Origin: Tetraselmis striata | Taxonomy: Eukaryota; Chlorophyta; Chlorodendrophyceae; Chlorodendrales; Chlorodendraceae | Direction: 5' to 3' | DNA: 64,000 nucleotides | Assembly: GCA_006384855.1 (NCBI GenBank) | Contig: VCJN01003586.1 | Coordinates: forward strand, 62,001-126,000 | Part shown: positions 47,109 through 56,717 of the stretch, one piece after another | Position numbering within the stretch: the first letter of the stretch is position 1 | Layout of the letters: every line of letters begins with the position of its first letter | Program-made: the position numbers and the translations under genes | Notes under the pieces: model-generated | Seen by the model: the letters and a program-made list of their open reading frames with translations, nothing else | Told to the model about the DNA's origin: nothing | Database searches by the model: none

Positions 47109-47174
47109 GCCATCCCGGGGCCCTCCATCTCAGACTTTTTATACTGGTACTACGGGTGCCGACACGGCTACAAG

Positions 47175-47788
47175 ACCAGGGCGACATGATGTACAACCAG
47201 AACCATGGGAACGGCATGCAAGGTGAGCGCAAGAGGCTGCGCTCGTCATGTGACATTCATCAGGGGGTAGGGTGCTCGCCCATGCAGAAGGCTCAGCACG
47301 TCGAATTCCATCTTGTAAACCTTTGCAATGGTATGTACTCCAGGCCAAAACACAGGCATGATGTTCCAGAACCAGGGAAACGGCATCCAAGGTGAGAGCA
47401 AGAGGATGTGGCCGATACCGTGTCATGTGATACTCAATTACTGGTCAATGTGCAGGATGTTCACCATCGCAGACGGACAGGGGCGCCGAATTCCATCTTG
47501 TAACCCTCTTGGGCTATGTCTGTGTTGATTGCACGGCAACCCTCTGGCATGATGTTCAGTCAGGGCAGTGGGATGCAAGGTGGGCAACAGCCTGCGGCCG
47601 ATCATGCCATACGGCTCTGCTCCGCAGGCGAGGTGCGACCCCGCACCGTGCAGATGCGTGCACGCACAGAATCCCAACATGTTTTGGCAAAGTCTGAGTT
47701 CAACCTGAGGCTGCTGCTTGCGCTACAGCAGGCCAAGCCGCGGCCGGCATGAACACCCAGAACCAGGTGCCCGGGACTCTCCTCCGAG
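47175..47788 (+). repeat. array D: four cassette mini-exons on the plus strand
   Basis: Exons 47175-47222, 47344-47391, a copy ending at 47579 whose acceptor is lost, and 47732-47788. They encode DQGDMMYNQNHGNGMQG, GQNTGMMFQNQGNGIQG, QPSGMMFSQGSGMQG and GQAAAGMNTQNQVPG. The GMQG endings tie them to array C rather than B, although the strand is opposite. A 28-nt C run (47,081-47,108) precedes the set. The first acceptor lies about 22 nt inside a MITE end (ACGGGTGCCG at about 47,151). Confidence 0.7.
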
Positions 47789-50090
47789 GTGAGCGCCGGC
47801 TTGAGTCCCAGTACGACACACGTCCTACACCACTAAGCGACTGATGGACCCCTTTTATGTTAAGCACACGTGCACCCCACGTATGTCTACCCATCATGCA
47901 GTCCCCGCCAGCATACGCCGTCCTGTCCCTGGCAGTTCCGGGTATAAGCTCCGTTGGCTTACTTAGTTCCGGGTAAAATCGGATATGAGGTCAAATTCAT
48001 GCTTGCCAAATAGCAAGAGCTCGTGTCATTCAGAAGGTGGGGCGTAACGGAAGTAGAGTCGCGGGGATGCAGAAGGTCGCAAAGCCCGCCGGCCATCAGT
48101 TGCGAGTCGAGTACATGTCCGCTGCTCATGTGACGAGCGGGTCCCACAGTCAGGCAGCGCAGCTTGCATTCTGCTGCGGCCCGGAATGCAACACCGCAGC
48201 GGATAACACTCCCAGCTGTCCATCGACCGTAACCACGGTGACGCTCGCTGCCGAATACAAACTGCATTTCGCAATTGAATCAATGCATCAACGTCGGGGC
48301 GCCTGCCTGGGTGCGCTGCTGCCACAGCGTATTTACCGGGTAGACAGGCGTACATTTCAAATCCATGCCCGTGATGTCATCGTGTAGTATTCGTGTGTGT
48401 CAAGGAAATGGAAAATCGTTCGACCGACTGGTAGCATTATTACAGGTATTGACACGTTGAGTTCAAATACGCCATACACAACATCGTTCACCGTTTCACT
48501 TTTCCGGGATTTGCCTTCCCGCTTTGCATAGGGGCCGTTCGTATTGATTTCGGATCCTTGGGCCTGTAGTAAGCGTGAAAAGTACGCCTATGCGTACGCG
48601 GTGTGCTGCTAGATGCCGCCGCTGCTCCATATGGAATCGGACGCGGATGATGGGGCTGGCATCGTGGGCCTGTGCGGAAGCATATGCGCATGAAGTCGGT
48701 CTCTGGCCCAGTATTCGTGATTGCCTCCACGGTGGATACTGAGGGCATCCATCAGCAATCACCGCATCTGCATCATCACCATCATGGCGTGCGTGCGCAC
48801 GTCAGCACCCTCACCAGTGGGCGGCGCGAGGGGAGCAAGCGTGTCTCAAGAGTCATCTGACTTGAAGCCAGCAGGTGAAGTATTAAACCCAACGCGGGGT
48901 GCGCTGATGTCGGCCCGCCGGCGTCCTGCTTCCCTTCGCGGCGACCAGCAGCAGCTCTACGCCCACAACGCCCGCGGCGCACAGCAGGTGCACCAGCCAG
49001 GGGCGCATCTGCAGCGGGCCGATGCGCAGCAGCCGGCGGGAGCCTGCGGACTGCCCCCTCTGGCCCGCCTGCTGCCCCCGGGGTCGTCGGGCGCCGCCTC
49101 GTTGCCGGCCTGAACACAACGAAACACGGGCCAGCAAGTCCAAGGTCAGTTCAATTTCACAAAGGGGACTCTGCATTGTGTTTGACGCTAGAAAAACCGG
49201 TAAATGCTGTGTATATGTTGAAATGACACCTTAGCGCGACCCTGTGAGGACTGCTTTACCAAGGACTGCATGATTGCAGCGTTTGTTTCCGCTGCTACCC
49301 GCCGTAGTCGTGTAGTATAATACGAGTGCCGCAGTAAATCGCATCGAGCACTCCGACATATCGCACGGTATAATACCAATATAATTACCGGTCATTGATC
49401 CCAATGTTACGCACTGATACTCGTACAGTGTCGGCATGCACAATATCATTCAAAGACGGCCACGGATGCATTTTGAGATTACTGTGCACGGATGTCCATA
49501 TCCGCGAATGCCCCTGGACATCTACGTGCGAGCTGACGCGTCGCCAATCATAAGAAAATGTTTCCATATTGCGTGACAGGTGACGGCCGCGCTCCGCTTG
49601 AAGATACAGAGCCCGCGATGTGTGCTCTAGGCGTACTTTCCGTGCGTTGCTGGGAAGGGGGGAGCGCGAGGGGGGGTTGAAAATGGACAGCTCATTTCGT
49701 ACATGTCAGCAGGATTTGATTGCGTTATCGGGCCGAAATCCCGTGTGATGGCAATTCCCGGCATTGACCCCAAAACTGGCTGCTATCACCAGCATACTAC
49801 GTACCGAAGACGTACATTTTAGACTATGACAGCACAGCTTGATTGTATGGCCATGTGGTTATGCGCTCGACATACAGGATGACAGGCCTTGGGGCGGGGG
49901 AAACAGTACTTATTGGCGAATGCAATGTTAATACTACGGTCTGACGGTACGGAGCCCAGTCGGCAATCGCTCACTCGAGTCTTCAGTGATATCTTGATGC
50001 TCAACATGCCAAACTTTTAATTCACTGGCCGGTTGGCGACTCAACACATGTATGTATGGGCTCCAGGCGGACGCGCAGGCCCCAGGATCT
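47789..50090. other. intergenic, weak small frame only
   Basis: A minus-strand frame beginning MRPWLVHLLCAAGVVGVELL (about 49,005) has one hydrophobic segment and stops after 41 residues. A Cys-containing plus frame at 48,037-48,387 has no known domain. Neither has splice or family support. Confidence 0.35.
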
Positions 50091-51973
50091 TCAGGAGCGG
50101 CGGAAGGAGAAGAGGACGGGGGACACTGTCGGGGGATGGTGAGGGGCTCGGCGCAACGTACCTGGCAGTATTGCGGCCGCGAGGCATGGCGCGGCAGTGA
50201 TTGCCAGCCCAGACGCCAAGCCGCACATGTGGCCTGAGCGCCAGCGCAGCAGCAGCAACGGTCAGGATAGCATTTCGACAATGTTGTGTTATGAGGGGAG
50301 GATAATCTCATAGACATAAATATATAAACCATATCTACATATGTACATGTATGCAGGCATGCGTGCATGAATATACAAAAACATACGAACATATCTATAC
50401 ATATATATACATATATATATAGACATTAACATGTATATATATATGTATGAAATAACATATATGTATATATATATGTATGTATGTGTGTATATATATATAT
50501 GTGGACGGATGGATGGGTATGTGTGTGTGTGCTACAAAGGTAGATGTAATAAGACATGTACATTTATGCATCCTAATCTGTAGGACTCCGCTGTCTGCGT
50601 GTTTTTGGGTTTCGGCGATGCCCTTCAACGGCCTACAGCACATGTAAGGATACTCTCTCTCGCTCTCTGCCCCCTCTCTCTATGTATCCTTAGTTCACAG
50701 GCCGGAGGTGGGGCCGCACCCAGGAAGGAGGAGCCCGGCGCCAGCAGCTGCGAGCTGAGGATTTGGCACCAGCAAGAGATCTCGCTCGGCACGTCGAGGA
50801 TGCCCAGGATGCGGGTTCGCCCGCCGCGCCTGAAGCCCCCGATGGTGGTGAGCGCGACGGCGACGCACGAGAAGCCAATGCCGCCGGCGTAGTGGTACGT
50901 GTCGCGGTGAGACGGGTCGTACTTGGCCAGGAGGTAGGAGACGCCGACGGTGAGCGCGCCGCTGGTCACGGCGGCGGCGGCCGTCTCCAGCAGGAAGGGC
51001 AGCGTGCCGTCGTGGCGTTCCAGCCAGCAGCCCTCACCGACCAGGGCGCCCAAGTTGCCCGTCAGGTGCGACCAGTTCCGGTGGACAACGCTGCGCAGAG
51101 GGGGCGCAAACATCTTAGAGCGCCCGACTGGCCTTAGAATACGGTAAACATGCAATGGGCCCAGCAGGGCCTCTAGGGTTTACGAAGTCGGGCCGTAAGA
51201 CAGCCATCCTGCGCTGCGGCCCTTAACTTGTGATGATTTCAAGCTTCAAATTGAGAGCGGCAGTTCAATTGTGCCAGCTGCATGGAGGCGAGGAGAGGTG
51301 CCGCCGGATACGGCAGCATGTCGACGTGGACACGGCAGAGCAGGTGGAACACGGCGGGGGGGGGGGGGGGGGGGGGGGGGGGCGCTCACACGGAGGTGAG
51401 CAGGCGGTGGTACTCGCCGCGGCGGATCACGAGGTAGGGGCTGAGGCACACCGCGGTGAAGGGCACGCCGCCTGGCTTGAGGAACACGCCGCACAGGGCG
51501 GCAGCGAGGCCGGCCACGCCCGGGGGCACGCTGCCGTGCGCTGCCCACTCACTGAGACACGGCGAAGAGCCACAGGCGGCAGCGCGTGTTGGTCCGCAAA
51601 TTCGCATGTATTTGTGCACAAATGGGCGCTCGACAACAAATAGTGGACAAGGACAGAAAGAACCCGGAAAACGGCGCTCGGCAGAGTCTGAGGGAAACAA
51701 TTAGCCGGCGGCGGCAGTCCGGTTGAGAGCGCACCTGAGAACGACCTGGGAAAACGCCACCATCTGCGTGGCGTCCAGAGCCGTCAGCTCGCCCAGGCTG
51801 TCGGGCATCATCGTCTCCTTCAGTCGGCCGTCGCGGTGAAGCGCCCAGCGCAGCCGCACCGGCAGCTCCCTCACGGACTCGGGTGTTGACAATGGCAGCG
51901 ATGCGGTGGCGCTGTAAGCCAGCCGCCCCGCCGCCGCCAGTGCGTCCTCCGCCGCCTGTCGCAGCGACGACAT
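50091..51973 (-). CDS. rhomboid-family intramembrane serine protease, RHBDL4/RBL14-like
   Basis: Cleaves membrane proteins within the bilayer; the closest relatives I know act in ER or plastid/mitochondrial membranes. Exons (minus): 51735-51973, 51390-51551, 50720-51090, 50162-50233, 50091-50125. They keep phase and give 292 aa, near the usual ~300. Family landmarks in order: RRGEYHRLLTS before TM2, WSHLTGN with the HxxxN pair (His142, Asn146), GIGFSC with the catalytic Ser208, CWCQILSSQLLAPGSSFLG, and GHMCGLASG with catalytic His259. Typical rhomboids have GxSG; here Cys follows Ser, and related plant proteins also vary there. The last intron is only 36 nt, so the C-terminal ten residues are uncertain. 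A 27-nt sense-strand poly-C (51,356-51,382) begins 8 nt into intron 2. Confidence 0.88.
50330..50535. repeat. TATATA/TATG microsatellite downstream of the rhomboid gene
   Basis: Long ATATATATGTATG-type runs, grading into GTGTGTGTG. On the minus strand it lies inside rhomboid intron 3 (50,234-50,719). Confidence 0.85.
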
Positions 51974-53149
51974 CTGCCGATGGCGCGCACGACCCCCGCT
52001 GCCCGTCCTCGCGGGGCTCGTCCCTGGGTGCTGGTGGCGCACCTGGCCTGCTGAGATCCTGGCAACGGGCAAGTCTGCTGCTAGTTTCCAGGAATTCCAG
52101 CCAGGACGCAGTGCGGTTGGCGTGTCGGCCGTTGGCACTCGGCAAGGCGAGGAAGGCGTTGCCGTCCCGCGCTGTCACGACGCGATGATCTGCGCTGCCG
52201 GCGACGTCGTTCAGAGCTCGTCCGCGAGTTGAGGCGAGTGGCAAATACCGACGGATACATATGGCTCGAATCCTGCGCGCGCCGGAAAGTGCTGCTTGCT
52301 GCGCGTCGTGGCTCGTGCTTATTGACGGCGACGGCGGCGGGACGAGGAGCGGCTCCGAAACCATCTCATTCTCCTCGCGCCCGCGCTCGGCGACAAGGAG
52401 CGGCATCACTACCGAGCCCCCGTCTCCTCGCGCGCGCGCCGCATGCGCTAGTCTCGTCCAGGAAAAAAGTCGGCAGGTCGCTCCTTTCCGTGCAAAGTGA
52501 ATAAAAGCATTGTACCTGGCCTGTGGAGACGGAGCATCACATGGACTCGGCCCCGCATTTATCTATCAGATGTGGGACATCGGACCCAGCTAAAGGAGGC
52601 AGCAGTCTAGTGCATCGTGTGGTAACAACCCAATATATAAGCAGCATAGTGTATGTCGTGACTGTATCGTTGCAGCCGTTACTTTGGGGGATATCCACAT
52701 CCTGCATGCCGGGCTGTGTTCCGTCGGCACTGTTGCCGACCCGATAGGTGTGCAGCTAGTCATTACAGATGGTATGTCAGTAGAGGATTTGGACACATTG
52801 TGATGGGGCGGTAGGCGCGCAGCATATAACTGGGGGCGGGCACCTCTTCCCATTGGGCTTTGCTTCCGAGGGAATGCCGATCGTGCGTATGGCTTGTGCA
52901 AATTTCCAGCAACCAGGCCCATGCTGGTGTACACACATTTCGCAGTATTATGGTGTAGTTTTGGCTAGCGCGCGATGCCATCAATTTCGTTTGCACAATA
53001 ATACCCCCCCCCCCCCCCCCCCCACACACACACACTAACGCACCATCTGTATAGAGTGTGTGTGTGTGTGTCATTTTATACTCCATGCAAAGCCCAGCGC
53101 CTCCAGCTTGTCCAGACGTGCCTCAACAAGCTGCCCCTAGTTGCACAGC
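51974..53149. other. 5' flank of rhomboid gene and spacer
   Basis: GC-rich minus frame 51,549-52,409 overlaps the rhomboid first exon in another frame and has no domain. A 20-nt C run followed by (CA)n lies at 53,004-53,036. No second gene is evident. Confidence 0.4.
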
Positions 53150-54010
53150 CTGCGCTGCGTATCAGCAACCCATCCCCACAGCTTGTTGCTTTCCTCATTA
53201 CGCCTGCTCCCTTGGCAGCGGCCGCTCCTCTCCTGGCCCAGATCCACACAGCTCCTCAAACCTGGCCTGGCGGTCGTCCTCCTCCGGGTCCCACACAAAG
53301 CCCTCCCGCTGCAGCGCCCGAGCGCCGCCTGTGTCTCAGCTGCCAGCTGCCCCTTCCGCCACAGCACCCGCTGTGTGCTGACCCAGCCTCCTAGCTGCTT
53401 GCCATCCTGCACATATTCCTGTGGCACCAGGCAGCCGCCATGCTGCGCCTTGTAGGCCCGCGGCAGCGTCAGCCGCGGCAGCGGCAGCCGCCACTGCTTC
53501 TCCGCGCCCCCCCCCCTTTGGGACAGCCTGACCATCCACACAAAGCCCGTATCCTCCAAGACCTTCTGCCGGTGGGGCAGCATCTCGCCATGGCCCTTGC
53601 TGCGTGCCGTTTCTGTGTGCCAACCCGCATCCCCAGTGGGCCATCCCTCTTGCGCACCAGGCAGTCGCCCGCCAGCTCCTGGTACTCCTTGAGGTGCGTA
53701 AACATGCGCTGCCATTCCGGCTCTGTTGGGTCCCACCCAAAGCCCATCGCCTGCAGCGCCGCCTCCCGGGCAGGGCCGAGGTCGCCCTTGTGGAGATGCA
53801 GACGCTGGAAGAGAGCCCATACCCTGGCGCCTCTGCACTCTGCAGGCGCCAGGCAGCCCCCGTGCTCCTCCTTGTACGCCACCAGCTGCTCTTACAGGCG
53901 CTGCCCACTCCGTCTCCAGTGGATCTCCATCAAAGGCCAGCTCCTCCAATGCATCCACCCGCTCTGCCTTCAGCGCCCCGCTCTCCTGCTGTCGACGCTG
54001 CCTCCCAATC
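53150..54010 (-). pseudogene. helicase-associated (HA) domain repeat protein, frame-disrupted
   Basis: Four HA-type repeats (W-x-Y-K-x-HG-C...LGxWVxTQR...L-x-GFxW) can be read on the minus strand, but in changing frames: LEELAFDGDPLETEW; YKEEHGGCLAP...AMGFGWDPTEPEWQRMF; HRQKVLEDTGFVW...YKAQHGGCLVP...LGGWVSTQR; and REGFVWDPEEDDRQARFEEL. The frame changes at about 53,890, 53,600 and 53,310 with no plausible introns there. Such domains occur in helicase-linked proteins and in large algal families of unknown role. Either a pseudogene or assembly indels in GC-rich sequence. Confidence 0.65.
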
Positions 54011-54082
54011 CACCAGCCCACCGGGCAGGGGGGGGGGGGGGGGGGGGGGGTCCTGAGGCACCCAGGAGTCGTCGTAGAAAGA

Positions 54083-54595
54083 TGCCGCCCCACCGGCAGA
54101 AGCTTATGGCGGAGATGGACTTTGTGTGGAGGGTCAGCGAACGCGGCATCGGGGAGCGCAACACTGATAAGCGGTGGCAAGAGGTGCTGGCGGTGCTGCG
54201 GGCCTACAAGGCGCAGCTTGCCAATTGCCGGGCGCCACAAACTATGAGAAGGACGGCAAGAGGCTGGGGGCTTGGATCAACGCCAGCGGGGCATGTGGCG
54301 GGGCGGGCGGCTGGCCCCAGGGAGAGAGGCGGCGCTGCCCCAGGAGGGCTTTGCGTGGGGCGCGCAGGCGGGGGGTTGGCGGGCCAGGTACGGGGAGCTG
54401 CGCGTGTTCAAGGAGAGGGGCGGCCACTGCCGGCTGAGCCCACGCAATAAGGGGCTCAAGAAGCTGGGGAGATGGGCTGATGAGCAGTGGTGGCTGCACA
54501 GCGAGGGCCAGCGTGTTCAGGCACGGCGGGGGCAAGCTGGACGCACTGGGCTTCCTGTGGAGCGCGCGTGCAGATGGCCGGACGTGAGCGGAGGG
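54083..54595 (+). pseudogene. helicase-associated (HA) domain fragment, divergent partner
   Basis: Starts MPPHRQKLMAEMDFVWRV, matching the MLPHRQKVLEDTGFVWMV of the minus-strand neighbour. It continues DKRWQEVLAVLRAYKAQLANC, then in other frames NYEKDGKRLGAWINAS, QEGFAWGAQ...RVFKERGGHCRLSP, LKKLGRWADEQWW and LDALGFLWSA. At least three frame changes (near 54,225, 54,300 and 54,525). The pair diverges from a 23-nt G run at 54,028-54,050. Confidence 0.6.
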
Positions 54596-55027
54596 AGAGT
54601 GAATGTTGTCACTGTGTATACTGAATACGGTCCGCGGGGCCAGAAAATAATGAATTTATTTGCACCTTCGCGTCGGATATTCGTGATGTATTCGTGCTTT
54701 ATTTATGGCGCATTTCTCCCTTTAATAGCTTTCGCTTCTTCGCACCGGGGAGGAAAGGGGGGGGGAGGGGCGCTCAAAAGCGTTATTCATCCGCAGACCG
54801 CTTGTGTTTGTACGGTACTGTGCAGATAAAATGCTGAGCGATGATTACGCGTGCGAACACCGACATAATAATCCAACTGCGTGGACAAAAACCAGACCCT
54901 TGGCTCATGGAGAGTTGCATGGATCGCATTAACCACAGAGATTGATGCCACCGAGACGGGGCCAAGAGGAGGGAGGGTACGGTCATGACATCGCCAACGC
55001 AGCGGTGCGCCATCCGCCTGGCTCTGA

Positions 55028-55240
55028 TTATTTTTGTCGCCCCCGGGGTAGGACGTAAAGCAGTGAAATAACCCTTGCAGCGTCTCTACGACGGCCGTTT
55101 TGGCAGCCATCCAGTTACGGAAAGCCCTGGGTAGGCGACGCTCCGTTATTCTCAACAAGCAAATTGCCGAAGCACTGAAGCATTCCGCAAGACTGATTGG
55201 AGGCCCAGTGACGGAATTTCCAACACTGTTGGATCACCGT
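55028..55240 (+). repeat. dispersed ~200-bp repeat, copy 2
   Basis: Matches 11,505-11,700: CGTCTCTACGACGGCCGTTT, GGTAGGCGACGCTCC, AAATTGCCGAAGCA and GTGACGGAATTTCCAACACTG are shared, with small indels. Not adjacent to an identified gene start here. Confidence 0.72.
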
Positions 55241-56092
55241 CAAAATAAACTGCCGTGAAAACACCCGGCATCAACCACGAAAGGTGCTGCCCAACATATC
55301 CACATCGTCTGCAGAACAACTGTAACGGCACGTGGAATGACCCAGGGCGGCATGTATCCCGTGGCTTGGCAACGCCATCCCCACCACGGCAGGAAGGATG
55401 CGGATCTTCTCCCCAGAGTCACGGGCGGTGAGGGGGTCTGCAGCGGCAGGCGTGGAGTCTTGGTGCCCGGGCTAGTAGGGAGGAGGAGCACGTTGCAATG
55501 TGCTTCTCCACTTTAATCTATCCTATGTCAGGGCATTGGGACGTAGCACGAAGGGACTCGTCATGCGAAAAACATTCATTCTAATGCATATATAATTATA
55601 CATACTAGCGCATAAGTAGCAAAAACTTTTAAGCGGCGGCCCGTGTTTTGCCACCCTTCCAACCTTTTTCTATTCTATGCTGCTATCATTATAATATTTA
55701 TATTCAGCACTTATCAGTATTGCTCATGTTCCATCGTTAAAAAAAACGCAATCCTTTGTGTCTAGTACGCTTGATTACTACACAGCGTTTGTATGTATAT
55801 CCTTAGTCGCTACCCTGCTTACAACCTTTATACCAAATGCGCCATGTTATCCCCACCAGTATATCCGCGCGCGTCTTTTGCTCGTTGCATTATACCGCGG
55901 AATCGTTGGGCAGCGGTACGCATTCCTATATTACTTTCTAATTTCAAACAAGGCACGTATACATACTCTGAGGGGAAAAAACATTATTGTAACTATTCAA
56001 AGAAAAACAATGCGATAAATATCATAGTCTCGCATTTCTACAGCGAGCAAGCAGGAGACTATTTGGATGAATCATGCTGCAGCGCGTAGTAG

Positions 56093-56125
56093 GCACACAC
56101 ACAGACACAGACACACAGACACACA

Positions 56126-56167
<42 letters not shown>
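56093..56167. repeat. (CA)n microsatellite
   Basis: About 75 nt of ACACAC with a few ACAG interruptions at the left. Confidence 0.97.
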
Positions 56168-56169
<2 letters not shown>

Positions 56170-56661
56170 GTGTGATTCTGCGCAGTACACTGCGTGCCTA
56201 CCAGCGCTATATGCACAGGTTGCACATCGAAGTGCATGCAGTCCGGGCGACAAAACGGCGGCGGCGTCAATGCATGACAGCACAGCAAGAAAGCAGTTGT
56301 AGATCAGAGCGGGCGGTGTTTGCTGCAATATCGCAGTGCAATTGCTGCAGGGGTCCTTGCTTGTGACACTGTCCATAGGCTCGCAATTCATAATCCGGCA
56401 GTCACCGTTGACAGTCGCGAGTGGCACAATGGCAGTTGCAGTTGTACACATGGCGGCGGAAAACATGAAAATGTGGGGCACTACGAGGGGCTGCATTCAT
56501 TTCCAAGTTTGTACATTACATGGAATGTTCATATTAACAGAAACTTTCTATGAAAACTTGCCCCCACAGGGCAATAAAGTAATAGCAGGACTATCATGCC
56601 ATGGAGGGAAAGCCTGTGGTCATGAGTCCATATCATAATTTCGAATATCTGGGAAGGGGAT

Positions 56662-56683
56662 GGGGGGGGGGGGGGGGGGGGGG
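56662..56683 (-). other. poly-C (sense) just 3' of the LRR/U-box gene
   Basis: 22 G on the plus strand, so C on the gene's sense strand, starting 35 nt past the stop codon and probably in the 3' UTR. Confidence 0.8.
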
Positions 56684-56717
56684 AGGGAGGGATGTGCTCT
56701 AGCCATTGCTCTAGCGC

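Larger units (their letters stand above)
54600..56641. other. intergenic with repeats
   Basis: Contains the second copy of the dispersed repeat (55,028-55,240), an AT-rich stretch (55,560-56,060) and a (CA)n microsatellite (56,093-56,167). No gene recognised. Confidence 0.45.

Noticed and set aside
49000-49130. Small membrane protein starting MRPWLVHLLCAAG on the minus strand
   Set aside because: Only 41 codons, no family match and no splice support. Left as unannotated spacer.
51549-52409. 286-codon minus frame over the rhomboid 5' region
   Set aside because: The rhomboid first exon lies in a different frame and joins in phase to conserved exons. This frame is Arg/Gly/Ala-rich and domainless.
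54028-54050. Homopolymer runs as pure assembly errors
   Set aside because: Exact lengths may be wrong, but the consistent sense-strand C bias across genes on both strands is not what random assembly error would give.
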